In this document: in pieces, positions 27,411 through 36,179 of the stretch
Layout of the letters: the number at the start of each line of letters is the position of its first letter
Position numbering within the stretch: position 1 is the first letter of the stretch
Source: Amycolatopsis acididurans
GTDB taxonomy: Bacteria > Actinomycetota > Actinomycetes > Mycobacteriales > Pseudonocardiaceae
Length of the DNA: 64,000 nucleotides
Direction: 5' to 3'
NCBI RefSeq assembly: GCF_012328925.1
Contig: NZ_JAAXLS010000010.1
Span: 124,001-188,000, forward strand
The notes under the pieces: generated by a model
The model's input: only the letters and a program-made list of their open reading frames with translations
Told to the model about the DNA's origin: nothing
Databases searched by the model: none
Made by a program: the position numbers and the translations under genes

Positions 27411-28898
27411 TCAACCAGGCACCACGGTACCATCCCGCAGGCGCTGGGCCAGTTCCGCGGCGTCGCGGCGGGACAATTTGCCGACCCGGTTCTGGGGCAG
27501 GGCGTCGACGCGGAAAACGTACTCCGGCCACTTTCCCTTCATCAGGCCCTCCTGGCGCAGGTGGTCCTGAATCTCGCTGAGGCCAAGGCTTTCCGCGGAA
27601 GTCACGACCAGCGCGGCGACCCGCTCACCGAGCAGTTCGTCCGGTACCGCCACCACGCACACCTGGTCCACCTGCGGATGGTGCGCCACGGCGTTCTCCA
27701 CCTCCGCGATGTCGATATTGCGCCCACCGCGGATGATGATGTCCTTCTCCCGCCCCTTGACCGCAACACGACCGTCCGGCCGGACCTCGACGAGGTCGCC
27801 CGTCGGCAGGAAACCGTCCGGCGTCAGCTCCGGCCGAGCGAGCGAACCACCCCGGGCGTAACCGGTGAACAGGGACGGCCCGCGCACCTGCGCCCGGCCT
27901 ATTTCCCCTGCGGGCAAAGGACTTCCGGACTCGTCGACCGCGCGCAGCACGGTCCCGGCGAACGGGGTCCCGTCCGTGCCGAGACGAATGTCCTCCCCAT
28001 CAGCCGGCAACGACGTCGTGTGGCCGAGGCATTCGGACATCCCGAAGACGCGCAGGAACCGCGTGCCCAGCCGCCGTTCCGCTCGCCCCAGCGCACCGGC
28101 GTCCATCGGCCCGCCGCCGACGGTCAGCGCCGTCATCGCGGCCAGCATCCCCTCCTCGGGCGCGGCGGCGCTCATCTGCAGCGCCATCGTCGGCACGCAC
28201 ATCGTCCACCGCGCCTGGTGTTCGGTCAGCAGTCGCACGGCCTCCGCCGGATCCCACTGGTCCAGCAGCACCATTCGCCCGCCGAGCAGCAGCGGGAGAT
28301 ACGCACCGAAGCAGATGGCGGCCGCCGAGGACAACGGCACCATCGCGCCCACCGCGTCGCCCGCCGTCAGCCCGACCGCCTCGATCGTCGCCCGGCACGC
28401 GTACCGCAGCGCCCCCTCTGACTGCACCACGCCCTTCGCCCGGCCGGTCGAACCCGAGGTCAGGCCGATCACCACACCGTCGCCCCACCGGCCGGACGGC
28501 TGTCCCTCGGCTCCCGCGAACCGCCAGCCGTCAAGGACTCCAGCGGCGATCTCGGGCCGGTAGGACGCGGCGTTCCAGTCCGAAAAGGACGGCGGTGCCG
28601 CGATGACCGCGTCCGGCACGATGTCCTCGCACGCGGCCTCGAACTCCTGCCGCGTGCTGTGCCGGTTGATCAGCGCGAGCGTGCCGCCCAGCTGACCGGC
28701 CGCGACCATGCCGACCACGGTCCGCCACGTGTTGTCCGCCTGCAGCAGCAGCGTCGCGCCGGGCCCGGTCACGCGCTCGATCCGGCCGGCGAGTTCCTGA
28801 CCCGCGGCGAGAATCTCGCTCAGCCTGTGCGATCCGTCGTTGTCGAGCACAACGACCGCGTCGTCTCTCGACCGCAGATCGGCGACGAGTTCCTTCAT
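27411..28898 (-). CDS. Acyl-CoA synthetase, class I adenylate-forming (AMP-binding)
   Basis: A 495-aa ligase that would activate a carboxylic acid to its CoA thioester through an acyl-AMP. The P-loop is LTSGSTGRAKGVV, the Tyr/Phe-containing loop VFGMSECLGHTTSL, the ATP-Asp PTGDLVEV, the hinge VKGREKDIIIRGGRN, and the catalytic Lys is in LPQNRVGKLSRRD. It lies at the 3' end of the minus-strand operon that begins near 34612, 10 bp after the EthD gene. As the entry ligase of the 27-46 kb acid pathway it fits a cyclic or aromatic acid better than a long-chain fatty acid, by length and motifs. Confidence 0.86.
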   Translation of the reverse strand: MKELVADLRSRDDAVVVLDNDGSHRLSEILAAGQELAGRIERVTGPGATLLLQADNTWRTVVGMVAAGQLGGTLALINRHSTRQEFEAACEDIVPDAVIAAPPSFSDWNAASYRPEIAAGVLDGWRFAGAEGQPSGRWGDGVVIGLTSGSTGRAKGVVQSEGALRYACRATIEAVGLTAGDAVGAMVPLSSAAAICFGAYLPLLLGGRMVLLDQWDPAEAVRLLTEHQARWTMCVPTMALQMSAAAPEEGMLAAMTALTVGGGPMDAGALGRAERRLGTRFLRVFGMSECLGHTTSLPADGEDIRLGTDGTPFAGTVLRAVDESGSPLPAGEIGRAQVRGPSLFTGYARGGSLARPELTPDGFLPTGDLVEVRPDGRVAVKGREKDIIIRGGRNIDIAEVENAVAHHPQVDQVCVVAVPDELLGERVAALVVTSAESLGLSEIQDHLRQEGLMKGKWPEYVFRVDALPQNRVGKLSRRDAAELAQRLRDGTVVPG

Positions 28899-28908
28899 CG
28901 AAGCCCCC

Positions 28909-29229
28909 TCAGCCCAGGAACATCTCGCGCTCGTCGCCGAGCAGGGCGATCCGCTTGCCGCGCATGTTTCCCACGTGGGCGACGGCCCTGGCCCACTCGT
29001 CGCTGGCGAGCGCGGCCCGCGCGGCCTGCTCGCTGTCGAAGCTCAGCACCGACAGCCCGTCCCAGCCCTCGGAGCGCGGTTCCAGCGCGCTCGACACCGC
29101 CGTGTGCCGCCACGCCCGCAGCCCCGGCAGCGGATACGTGACCTCGGCGTGCTCGCCGCGCCACCAGTCGATGAACTGCTCATGGGTCCACTCCGGCGGG
29201 CGCGCGGCGAGCAGGGCGAGATTGAACAT
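28909..29229 (-). CDS. EthD-family protein
   Basis: A 106-aa dimeric alpha-beta barrel (ferredoxin-like fold) of the EthD type: LALLAARPPEWTHEQFIDWW, then GLRAWRHTAVSS and FDSEQAARAAL. EthD-like proteins often act in ring or ether catabolism, but their reactions are mostly unknown. The ATG at 29229 follows a GGAGA site. It lies between a SnoaL-like gene and the AMP ligase in the long operon. Confidence 0.75.
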   Translation of the reverse strand: MFNLALLAARPPEWTHEQFIDWWRGEHAEVTYPLPGLRAWRHTAVSSALEPRSEGWDGLSVLSFDSEQAARAALASDEWARAVAHVGNMRGKRIALLGDEREMFLG

Positions 29230-29249
29230 CGGTGTCTCCTTCTCGTTGT

Positions 29250-29618
29250 TCAGCGGGCTTCGATGTCCAGTTCCGGGGACCGCCCGATCATCAGCGTGGC
29301 GACCTTCCCGGCGTCGTTCAGCCGGGCGCACGCGACGAACGTGGACTCGAACTCGCCGGCGCGGCGGGCCTGGCCGAGGACCAGTTCGTCGGGGCCGACG
29401 GTCGAGGCGGAGAGCACGTGGTGGGTCAGCACGCCCTTCTCACGCTGCGCGAGATAACCCTCCATCGCCTCGCGCCCGCCGTTGAAGTCGCGGGCGGCGG
29501 CGCCACCGGTGCCGAACACGATGGAGAACCGGAAGTCCGGCGCGATCAGGTCGAGGATGCCGTCGGGATGGTCGGAGTCGATCACCTCGAACCACTTGGT
29601 CAGCAACGGGGCGCTCAC
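29250..29618 (-). CDS. SnoaL/NTF2-like protein (downstream copy)
   Basis: A 122-aa NTF2-fold protein: LTKWFEVIDSDHPDGILDLI begins the first helices and DFRFSIVFGTGG the sheet. It starts at GTG 29618 overlapping the stop of the upstream SnoaL-like gene (GTGA). Such folds serve as isomerases, hydratases or ketosteroid-isomerase-like enzymes; with a KstD-like flavoprotein upstream an isomerase or hydratase role is attractive, but no catalytic pair can be assigned confidently. The two copies may form a heterodimer. Confidence 0.7.
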   Translation of the reverse strand: MSAPLLTKWFEVIDSDHPDGILDLIAPDFRFSIVFGTGGAAARDFNGGREAMEGYLAQREKGVLTHHVLSASTVGPDELVLGQARRAGEFESTFVACARLNDAGKVATLMIGRSPELDIEAR

Positions 29619-29983
29619 GCGGCCTCCCCCTCGGGCAGCGGGAACAGGTTGAACGCCGGGGAGAAGAACGACTGGTAGCGTGCGATCTTCTTGTCCGGGG
29701 ACAGCAGCACGACCGAGGTGAACGAGCCGGTGCCCCTGCCGTCCTGCTCGGTGATGAAGCCGTACACCATTTCCAGGTCACCGTCGCTGCCGCGGCGCAC
29801 CACGTTGTGCCTGCGGCCCACCGCGGGCCGCCCGGCGACGTAGGCCCGCATGTCATCACGGCCGCGGCCGGTGACCTCTTTTCCCGGCAGCGCCAATAGA
29901 AACTCCACATCGGGCTCCAGGAGATCGAGCCCGCTCAGCGGTTCCGGACCGTCGAGCCGTGCGTAGTAGTCCTCGATGACCAT
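29615..29983 (-). CDS. SnoaL/NTF2-like protein (upstream copy)
   Basis: A 122-aa NTF2-fold protein (VIEDYYARLDGPEPLSGLDL, FFSPAFNLFPLPEGEAA). The ATG at 29983 is favoured over the GTG at 29989 because GGAAG is then correctly spaced. It is coupled to a second SnoaL-like protein by a GTGA overlap. Position between the TetR gene and the ligase suggests a step in ring modification; the reaction is unknown. Confidence 0.7.
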   Translation of the reverse strand: MVIEDYYARLDGPEPLSGLDLLEPDVEFLLALPGKEVTGRGRDDMRAYVAGRPAVGRRHNVVRRGSDGDLEMVYGFITEQDGRGTGSFTSVVLLSPDKKIARYQSFFSPAFNLFPLPEGEAA

Positions 29984-30007
29984 CTGCACTTCCTTTCTGG
30001 CTTACAC

Positions 30008-30649
30008 CTACTCGCGAGGTTTGTCGCCGGTCGCCATCAGCACGCACGAGTTCTCGACGAACGCGGCGATGGTCTCCAGCGTGAGCGGGCCGTCCGGCCG
30101 GTACCAGCGCCAGACGCTGACGATGAGCCCGAGCAGACTGCGCGCCATCAGCAGCGGATCCTGCTTGGCGAACTCACCACCGGCCATTCCCTGTTCGAGC
30201 AGTTCCGACCAGTTCCGTTCGATTTTGGCCACCAGTTCCCGGCACAGCCCGCGCTCGTTCTCCTCGCGTTTCGAGGAGCGCTCGTTGGCCAGGATGGAGA
30301 TGTTGGCCTGCAGGATCCGGTTCTGCTGCACTTCCAGCGGCGTCAGCGCATACGCTGCGCGCACGGCGGCACGAAGGGCGGCGAGCGAACTGTCCGTATC
30401 CTCCACGGCCTTGCGAAACGCCTCGTCCGAATTGCGCAGGGCCAGGCGCATGATCGTCAGCAGGCAGTGCGCCTTCGATTCGAAATAGTGGTAAAGCGCC
30501 GTCTGGCCGATCCCGACCCGATCGGCGACCTCCGACCATTTGATCGCCTCGTACCCGACCTCGCCGAAGCGCTCCATCGCCGCAGCGAGAATGGCGGGCC
30601 GCTTCGAGCGCGGGCCGTCGGCCGCCTCGGTCACTGCTTCGATGCTCAT
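30008..30649 (-). CDS. TetR-family regulator inside the acyl-CoA operon
   Basis: A 213-aa TetR protein with HTH residues RPAILAAAMERFGEVGYEAI and RVGIGQTALYHYFESKAHCL and a ligand domain ending VWRWYRPDGPLTLETIAAFV, the pattern of TetR_C regulators of lipid genes. The ATG at 30649 has GGAGGG before it. It sits in mid operon, between the FAD protein and SnoaL-like genes, so it would autoregulate from the upstream promoter. It is one of two candidates to recognise the GAACTGA-type palindromes of this region; an acyl-CoA ligand is likely. Confidence 0.85.
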   Translation of the reverse strand: MSIEAVTEAADGPRSKRPAILAAAMERFGEVGYEAIKWSEVADRVGIGQTALYHYFESKAHCLLTIMRLALRNSDEAFRKAVEDTDSSLAALRAAVRAAYALTPLEVQQNRILQANISILANERSSKREENERGLCRELVAKIERNWSELLEQGMAGGEFAKQDPLLMARSLLGLIVSVWRWYRPDGPLTLETIAAFVENSCVLMATGDKPRE

Positions 30650-30696
30650 TTCGGGATCCCTCCTCCGGACGCTTTTCGGGCAACCGTAGCCTGAGA

Positions 30697-32010
30697 TCAC
30701 TTCAGGGTCGCAGCGATGTCGTCAGCGCCGGCGAGCGCGAACACGACGGCGGGGGCGAGTCCGCCCGCGTAGGCGCCCACGTACAGTCCGCCGATGTCGG
30801 ATCCCGCCGCGTACAGCCCCGGCACGACCTTGGCAGTCGCCGACAGGACACGTCCGCGCGGATCGATCCGCACGCCCGCGAACGGGAACGTGATCGCCGG
30901 GACGGTCTCCACGACGTAGTACGGCAGTTCGTCCAGCGGCCGGGGATCGAACTCGCGAGCGGGACCGGCTGCCTCGCCTCGCGCCAGCCGCGCGACCTGC
31001 TCCGCGATCCGCGCCCCGTCGTAGCCCCATTCCGGTGGCATCGCGGCGAAGTCCTCCGCGTCGTCGGCGATCACGCAGCGGCCGCCGCGGCGCCAGGCGA
31101 GGGCGAACTTGTCGGTCGCGGGGGCGCCTTCGACGTAGGCACCGGTGACGAACTCGCGGTAGCCACGCGCATCGGTGACCAGCAGCCCGCGTGCTTCCGG
31201 CTGGTCGAGCAGCGCCATCGCGTTGAGGTGGTCGCCCACGGTCTCGTCGATGAAGCGCTCTCCTGCCAGGTTGAACAGCAGCGCGTGCTCGCTGTAGTAC
31301 AACGCAAGATCGACGAACACGTCCGGTTCGAGCGGAACGTGCGCGGGCACCAGGTGACCGTAGAACCCGCCGCGCTCGTTGACCGCCGCTCCCCCGGCGC
31401 CTTGCGCCAGCCGGAGCCCGTCGCCACGGCTGAACGGGTTGGAACGCAGCGGGATCTCCCGCGCGCTGTCGTGCACCAGCTCGGCCCGCAGCCCGGCGTC
31501 GGCCTGGAAACCACCGGTGGCGAGCAGCGTCGCCCTGGCGGTCACGGTGCGGCTCTCCCCACCGGGGAGCGTCAGTTCCGCGCCGGTCACCACGCCCGCA
31601 TCGACCACGAGCTTCTCGGTCGTCGTGGACATGAGAACAGTGCCGCCCTCCTGCACGATCTTCCGGCACGTGTCGACGTAAAGCGCGGTGTCGAACTGGT
31701 GCCCGCGACCGAAACGGAGGATCGGAACGGCGGGCCCGCACGGAACTTCCAGCCCGCGCAGGAAATCCACGGCGCCGCCGAACCCGTCGACGAGTGCCGC
31801 ATTGAGCGCCGGATCGCCGTGGGGATTGGCTTCGTCCATCGCCTCGATCGTCGGCGCCGTCCAGAGGTACCCGGCGTACAGCGCCGAGCCGCCGAGGTTC
31901 GGCGCGCTGTCCACGAGCAGGACGTCCAGTCCGTGGCGCGCCGCCCGCGCGGCGGCCGTCAGCCCGGCCATACCGCCGCCGACGACGAGCAGGTCGACGT
32001 TGTCCTTCAC
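30697..32010 (-). CDS. FAD-dependent dehydrogenase, fumarate reductase/KstD-like
   Basis: A 437-aa flavoprotein of the FAD_binding_2 family. The dinucleotide motif is LLVVGGGMAGLTAAARAARH near residue 8, GGSALYAGYLW follows, ATLLATGGF lies mid-protein, and the C-terminal GLYAAGSDIGGLYVGAYAGG closes the FAD site. Relatives include 3-ketosteroid delta1-dehydrogenases and fumarate-reductase-like enzymes. It is shorter than classical KstD (over 500 aa). A role in introducing a double bond into a ring ketone is inferred. It lies 15 bp after the acyl-CoA dehydrogenase. Confidence 0.82.
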   Translation of the reverse strand: MKDNVDLLVVGGGMAGLTAAARAARHGLDVLLVDSAPNLGGSALYAGYLWTAPTIEAMDEANPHGDPALNAALVDGFGGAVDFLRGLEVPCGPAVPILRFGRGHQFDTALYVDTCRKIVQEGGTVLMSTTTEKLVVDAGVVTGAELTLPGGESRTVTARATLLATGGFQADAGLRAELVHDSAREIPLRSNPFSRGDGLRLAQGAGGAAVNERGGFYGHLVPAHVPLEPDVFVDLALYYSEHALLFNLAGERFIDETVGDHLNAMALLDQPEARGLLVTDARGYREFVTGAYVEGAPATDKFALAWRRGGRCVIADDAEDFAAMPPEWGYDGARIAEQVARLARGEAAGPAREFDPRPLDELPYYVVETVPAITFPFAGVRIDPRGRVLSATAKVVPGLYAAGSDIGGLYVGAYAGGLAPAVVFALAGADDIAATLK

Positions 32011-32025
32011 GCGCAGCCTCCGTTG

Positions 32026-33048
32026 TCAGACCGTCGCCGGTTGGCGAGCGGCGTGCGTCATCAGTGTCTCGGCGTGCCTGCCACGGTCGCCGAACAACAC
32101 AGCGTCCGTGGCCGCCCGCCGCACGTGCAGATGTGCGGGGTGCTCCCAGGTGAAACCGATCCCGCCGTGCAACTGCACCGTCTCCCCCGCGACCCAGCAA
32201 TAGGCGTCGCCACAGGCGATTGCGGCCGCGGCCGCCGCCGCGGGCAGGTTCGCGGGTTCGTCGGCGGCGACCGCCGCCGCCCACAGCGACGCCGACCGGG
32301 CCGCTTCGACCTGGCCGAGCATGTCTGCGCAGCAATGCTTGACCGCCTGGAACGTCGCGATCGGGCGCCCGAACTGCACCCGCTGCCGGACGTACTCCAC
32401 CGTCATCTCCAGCGCGGCGGCCGCACCGCCCGCCTGTTCGCACGCCAGCGCGACCCGCGCACGGTCGAGGACCCGCTCGAGCGTCGTTTCGCCCAGCCAC
32501 ACGGCGGGGGTGCCGGCCAGCGTGACGGAAGCCAGCTCACGCGTGAGGTCCATGGCGGGCGTTCGGGTGCGGGTGAGCCCCTCGGCGTCGCCCTCGACGA
32601 CGAATACGCCGGAATTCCCTGCGACGAAAAGGAAATCCGCCGAAGCACCGTCCACGACAAGCGTCTTGGTCCCGGTCAGCCGCCAGCTCCGGCCGTCCTG
32701 CCTGGCGCTGACCTCAGGTCCCTGGTACGCGAGCGTCGCGATGCACCCCGACGCGAGCCGACTCGACAGCCGCGCGCGCAGGTCGTCGGATCCCTTGATG
32801 TGCAACAGAACCCCGGCGGCGAGGATCGAGGTCGACAACCACGGCAGCGGGGACAGCGCCCGGCCGATCTCCTCGGCCACCACGCCGACCTCGCGGAAAC
32901 TCGCCCCCGCGCCGTCCAGCCGTTCGGGGACGTCGAGCGCGGCCACCCCCAGCTCGGCGGCGAAGCGCTGCCAGGTCGCGTCGCCGCCGAGGAAGTCGCG
33001 TACGACCTCGCGCAGCGCCTCGGCGTCCTGATCCGGTGTGATTCTCAT
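32026..33048 (-). CDS. Acyl-CoA dehydrogenase, short form (340 aa)
   Basis: A 340-aa member of the acyl-CoA dehydrogenase family, about 50 residues shorter than usual. Family segments are present: [20 protein letters not shown] and [19 protein letters not shown]. Short subunits of this type often pair with a longer one to form alpha2-beta2 enzymes in steroid degradation (FadE28-FadE29 type); the 409-aa or 437-aa enzymes of this region are candidate partners. Its ATG overlaps the stop of the upstream SDR (ATGA). Confidence 0.82.
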   Translation of the reverse strand: MRITPDQDAEALREVVRDFLGGDATWQRFAAELGVAALDVPERLDGAGASFREVGVVAEEIGRALSPLPWLSTSILAAGVLLHIKGSDDLRARLSSRLASGCIATLAYQGPEVSARQDGRSWRLTGTKTLVVDGASADFLFVAGNSGVFVVEGDAEGLTRTRTPAMDLTRELASVTLAGTPAVWLGETTLERVLDRARVALACEQAGGAAAALEMTVEYVRQRVQFGRPIATFQAVKHCCADMLGQVEAARSASLWAAAVAADEPANLPAAAAAAAIACGDAYCWVAGETVQLHGGIGFTWEHPAHLHVRRAATDAVLFGDRGRHAETLMTHAARQPATV

Positions 33049-33812
33049 CGGGCTGTCCACCCCCCGTCCACAGTGATAACCTGACCGGTGACGTAACTCG
33101 AAGCCGGAGAAGCGAGAAACAGCAACGCGGTGTCCAGTTCGGACGGTTGTCCCGCCCGGCCCGCCATCGTGTTGCGTTCGATCCACCGGACCGAGCGCTC
33201 GTCGGCGAACAGCCGGCCGTTCATCTCGGTCTGGAACCAGCCCGGCACCAGCGCGTTGACCCGTACTCCGTGCCGGCCCCAGTGCCCGGCCAGTTCCCTG
33301 GTCAGTCCCAGCAGCCCGGCCTTGCTCGCGGCGTAGCTCGCGGTGCCCAGCGGCGCGGCCGACACGAGTCCCAGTATCGAGCTGATGTTGATCACCGACA
33401 GCGGTCCGCCCAGCGCGGCGGCGAGCTGCGCCAGGTGGAATGGGCCGACCAGGTTCGTGCCGAGCACCCCGGCGAACTCCGCCGGCGTCTCCTGCTCCGG
33501 CTTCACATGCCCGTCCACACCCGCGTTGTTGACCAGGACGTCGACCGTCCCGGACTCCTCGCGCACGGCGTCGAACAGGGCCTCCCGGTCGGCCGCGTCC
33601 GAGACATCGGCGGGGAAGGGCCGCAGCGCCGGACTCCGTTCGGCCAGTGCCGCGAGCCTTTCCCTGCGCCGCGCGGTGATCCACACCGTGGCACCGGCGG
33701 CGGCGAGCACTTCGGCGAAGCGCTCGCCGAGTCCGGACGAGGCACCGGTGACCACCGCGGTCCGGCCGGTGAGGTCGAACAGTTCCGCGGGGGAAGGGAC
33801 CGGTGCACTCAT
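33045..33812 (-). CDS. SDR-family dehydrogenase
   Basis: A 255-aa classical SDR. Cofactor motif [13 protein letters not shown] with ARRRER favouring [12 protein letters not shown]; Ser in [21 protein letters not shown]-terminal [14 protein letters not shown]. In the operon it lies between the enoyl-CoA hydratase and the acyl-CoA dehydrogenase, so a hydroxyacyl-CoA or ring-alcohol dehydrogenase role is likely. The ATG at 33812 is chosen because the upstream option at 33839 would overlap the hydratase. Confidence 0.85.
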   Translation of the reverse strand: MSAPVPSPAELFDLTGRTAVVTGASSGLGERFAEVLAAAGATVWITARRRERLAALAERSPALRPFPADVSDAADREALFDAVREESGTVDVLVNNAGVDGHVKPEQETPAEFAGVLGTNLVGPFHLAQLAAALGGPLSVINISSILGLVSAAPLGTASYAASKAGLLGLTRELAGHWGRHGVRVNALVPGWFQTEMNGRLFADERSVRWIERNTMAGRAGQPSELDTALLFLASPASSYVTGQVITVDGGWTAR

Positions 33813-33823
33813 CGTGGATCCGC

Positions 33824-34612
33824 TCAGCGTCCGGTCCACTTGGGTTCGCGCTTCTCCAGGAACGCCGCGACGCCCTCCGCCGCATCCTGCGAGTTCAGCG
33901 TGACGCCCACGGCGAGGTGCTCCAGCACCATCAGCGAAGCGATGTCGGCGTCCAGTCCGCGGTCGACGGCCATCTTCGTGAGCTTCATCTGGAACGGGCT
34001 CTTGTCGAGCAGGTGGCTGATGAACTCCTCCACCGTCTCGTCGAGCTTGTCGGCCGGGGCGCTGGCGTTGATCAGGTCGAACTCGTCGGCTTCCTTGCCG
34101 GACAACAGCTTTCCGGTCAGCATGAGCTCCTTGGTCTTGCGGATGCCCAGCATGCGCGGCAGGCGGTAGATCGGGCCCGCGCCGCCGAAGAGCGCACGGC
34201 GGATGTGGAAGTCGCCGATCTGTGCGGTCTCGTCGGCGATCGCGAAGTCACACGAGATCGAGACCTCGAACCCGCCGGCGGTCACGTAACCCTCGAGCAC
34301 CGCGACCGAGGGCTTCGACATGTTGTACAGCCGGTCGCAGACCTTCGCCGAGACGACCGCGACGTCCATCGCGGTGCTGGTGCCGATGAAGTCCGACTGC
34401 AGGCTGTCCAGGTCGAACCCGGACGAGAAGGTGTTGCCGCGACCACGGACCACGACGACTCGCAGTTCGGGGTCGGCCTCGATCTCGGTGATGAGCTGGT
34501 CGAGCCGGTGCAGCATCGGCACCGTGATGCAGTTGCGCTTGTGCGGCCGGTTCAACCAGATCCGCGCGACGTGGCCGTCCCGCTCGAACTGGAGATCGTC
34601 CTCGACTGCCAT
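33824..34612 (-). CDS. Enoyl-CoA hydratase/isomerase (crotonase) family protein
   Basis: A 262-aa crotonase-fold protein: [14 protein letters not shown], oxyanion hole [15 protein letters not shown] and [20 protein letters not shown], then [15 protein letters not shown]. One of the two usual catalytic Glu positions (in the GL.P.gG segment) is Ala-Gly here, so hydrolase or isomerase chemistry is as possible as hydration. The ATG at 34612 follows CGGAGGA. It is the first gene of the long minus-strand operon; a GAACTGA-type palindrome lies 15-30 bp upstream. Confidence 0.83.
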   Translation of the reverse strand: MAVEDDLQFERDGHVARIWLNRPHKRNCITVPMLHRLDQLITEIEADPELRVVVVRGRGNTFSSGFDLDSLQSDFIGTSTAMDVAVVSAKVCDRLYNMSKPSVAVLEGYVTAGGFEVSISCDFAIADETAQIGDFHIRRALFGGAGPIYRLPRMLGIRKTKELMLTGKLLSGKEADEFDLINASAPADKLDETVEEFISHLLDKSPFQMKLTKMAVDRGLDADIASLMVLEHLAVGVTLNSQDAAEGVAAFLEKREPKWTGR

Positions 34613-34626
34613 TGATTCCTCCGATT

Positions 34627-34642
34627 GAACTGAATTCATCTT
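34627..34642. promoter_or_regulatory. GAACTGA-type operator copy 1 (weaker right arm)
   Basis: GAACTGAATTCATCTT lies 15 bp before the ATG of the enoyl-CoA hydratase. The left arm is identical to the best copy at 46435; the right arm keeps TCA only. On the minus strand a TAAGAT -10-like hexamer overlaps its edge. Confidence 0.45.
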
Positions 34643-34668
34643 AGTGTTGCGGTCCTGGATATGCGATG

Positions 34669-35358
34669 TCAAGAGGACACCCGCGCGATGCCGTTCATCG
34701 GCGGCGCGGCGAGTTTGCCGGAATCCCAGCGGTCCCAGTGAATGATCTCGTCGGCCTCGGGCCTGTCGGCGCGGCCGAACTTCTCACCCTTGGTGTAGGC
34801 CAGCGGGGTCAGGCAGACCTGCTGCACCGTGTCGAACGGAATGCCGAGCACGTCCGCGACATCGCGTTCCCTGGCCAGATGCATCGTGGTCCAGCACGTG
34901 CCGAGCCCGCGCGCACGCGCGGCGAGCATGAAACTCCACATCGCCGGGAGCACTCCCCCGAGCATCGACGCGCTCGCGAAGGCCGGGCTCCCGTCGAGCC
35001 GGACTCCGTCGAGGCACGCGATGACGATCGTGCCCACCTCGTGCAGCGCGCGTTCCAGCGCGTCGGCCGAGCGGGCGGTCCTTTGCTGAATGCCCGCGTC
35101 CTTCGCCTCGACCCGCCCGATGTAGCCGGCCGATTCGCGGTAGCTGTTGAGGTAGATGTCGGAGTAGATCTCGGCGATCGCGGCGCGCAACTCCGGATCT
35201 CGCACCACGACGAACCTCGTGCGCGGGACGTTGGAACCGGCGGGCGCCTGGAGCGCGAGATCCACACACTCCCGGATCAGGTTCTCCGGCACCTCGCGGC
35301 TGGGATCCAGTCGCTTCCGGACCGCGCGCGTCGTTGCCAGCATCTCGTCAGCGTCCAT
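34669..35358 (-). CDS. Nitroreductase-family flavoprotein
   Basis: A 229-aa FMN-dependent reductase. Segments LATTRAVRKRLDP, ALQAPAGSNVPRTRFVVVRD and ARARGLGTCWTTMHL match the nitroreductase fold. It would reduce a double bond, quinone or nitro group with NAD(P)H. The promoter-like TTGACA (35393-35388) and TTAGTT (35370-35365), 17 nt apart, end 6 nt before the ATG, so the transcript is probably leaderless. It is divergent from an SDR-ADH pair across a shared operator. Confidence 0.83.
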   Translation of the reverse strand: MDADEMLATTRAVRKRLDPSREVPENLIRECVDLALQAPAGSNVPRTRFVVVRDPELRAAIAEIYSDIYLNSYRESAGYIGRVEAKDAGIQQRTARSADALERALHEVGTIVIACLDGVRLDGSPAFASASMLGGVLPAMWSFMLAARARGLGTCWTTMHLARERDVADVLGIPFDTVQQVCLTPLAYTKGEKFGRADRPEADEIIHWDRWDSGKLAAPPMNGIARVSS

Positions 35359-35361
35359 AAA

Positions 35362-35393
35362 TTGAACTAAGCTCAGTTTGGTTTGAATGTCAA
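35362..35393. promoter_or_regulatory. Divergent promoters with GAACTGA-type operator copy 2
   Basis: The palindrome GAACTAAGCTCAGTTT (35364-35379; 6 of 7 in each arm against GAACTGA-NN-TCAGTTC) lies between the nitroreductase and the SDR. + strand: TTGAAC (35362-35367), 17 nt, GAATGT (35385-35390). Minus strand: TTGACA (35393-35388), 17 nt, TTAGTT (35370-35365). One bound dimer would block both promoters. Confidence 0.6.
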
Positions 35394-35410
35394 GGGCAGG
35401 GAGGAACGCC

Positions 35411-36157
35411 ATGAAGGGCCTGTCGGGCAAGAAGGTGCTGCTGACCGGGGCGACCGGTGGCCTGGGCACCGCGATCGCGACACGGCTTTGCGAGGAGGGC
35501 GCGGCGGTGGCGCTGAGCGACGTCAGCGCGGCGGACTGCGCCACGCTCGCGGCGAAGCTCGACGGGCCCACCGCAGTATTCGGTCTGGACGTCCGCGACG
35601 AAGACGGCTGGCGCGAGACCGTCGAGGGGGTGCTGCGCGAATGGGGTGAGCTGCACGTGCTGGTCAACAACGCCGGCATCGGCAGCCTCGCGACGGTCGA
35701 GGACGAGACGCGCGAGCAGTGGGAGAAGGTCGTCGCGGTCGACCAGGCGGGCACGTGGCTCGGGATGAAACATGCCGGCCCGGCGATCGAGCGCAGCGGC
35801 GGCGGTTCGATCGTGAACCTCGCGTCGATCCTCGGCGCGACCGGCGGCCTGGCGAACAGCTTTTCCTACGCCGCCGCCAAGGGCGCGGTGCGCTCGATGA
35901 CGATGAACGCCGCGCTGCACTGGGCCACGCGCGGCGTGCGGGTGAACGCGGTGGTGCCCGCCTTCATCGGCACCGAGCAGCTGCTGAGCCGGTACGGCGG
36001 CAGCGAACGGCACACCGCGATGCTCGCCAACACGCCGATGGGCAGGCTGGGCAAACCCGAGGAGGTCGCCGCCGCGGTCGCGTTCCTGGCCGGCGACGAC
36101 TCCGGCTACACGACGGGTTCGGAGCTCTATGTCGACGGAGGCTGGAGCGCGCGCTGA
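35411..36157 (+). CDS. SDR-family dehydrogenase
   Basis: A 248-aa classical SDR: TGATGGLGTAIATR, Asp in LSDVSAADC favouring NAD, VNNAGIG, NLASILGATGG, YAAAKGAVRS and C-terminal TGSELYVDGGWSAR. The ATG at 35411 follows GGGAGGA; an in-frame upstream start at 35387 would lie inside the promoter. It is followed by a zinc ADH 22 bp later. It probably oxidises a hydroxyl intermediate of the 27-46 kb pathway. Confidence 0.86.
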   Translation: MKGLSGKKVLLTGATGGLGTAIATRLCEEGAAVALSDVSAADCATLAAKLDGPTAVFGLDVRDEDGWRETVEGVLREWGELHVLVNNAGIGSLATVEDETREQWEKVVAVDQAGTWLGMKHAGPAIERSGGGSIVNLASILGATGGLANSFSYAAAKGAVRSMTMNAALHWATRGVRVNAVVPAFIGTEQLLSRYGGSERHTAMLANTPMGRLGKPEEVAAAVAFLAGDDSGYTTGSELYVDGGWSAR

Positions 36158-36179
36158 CGTGCGCAGGGAAGGAGATCTA

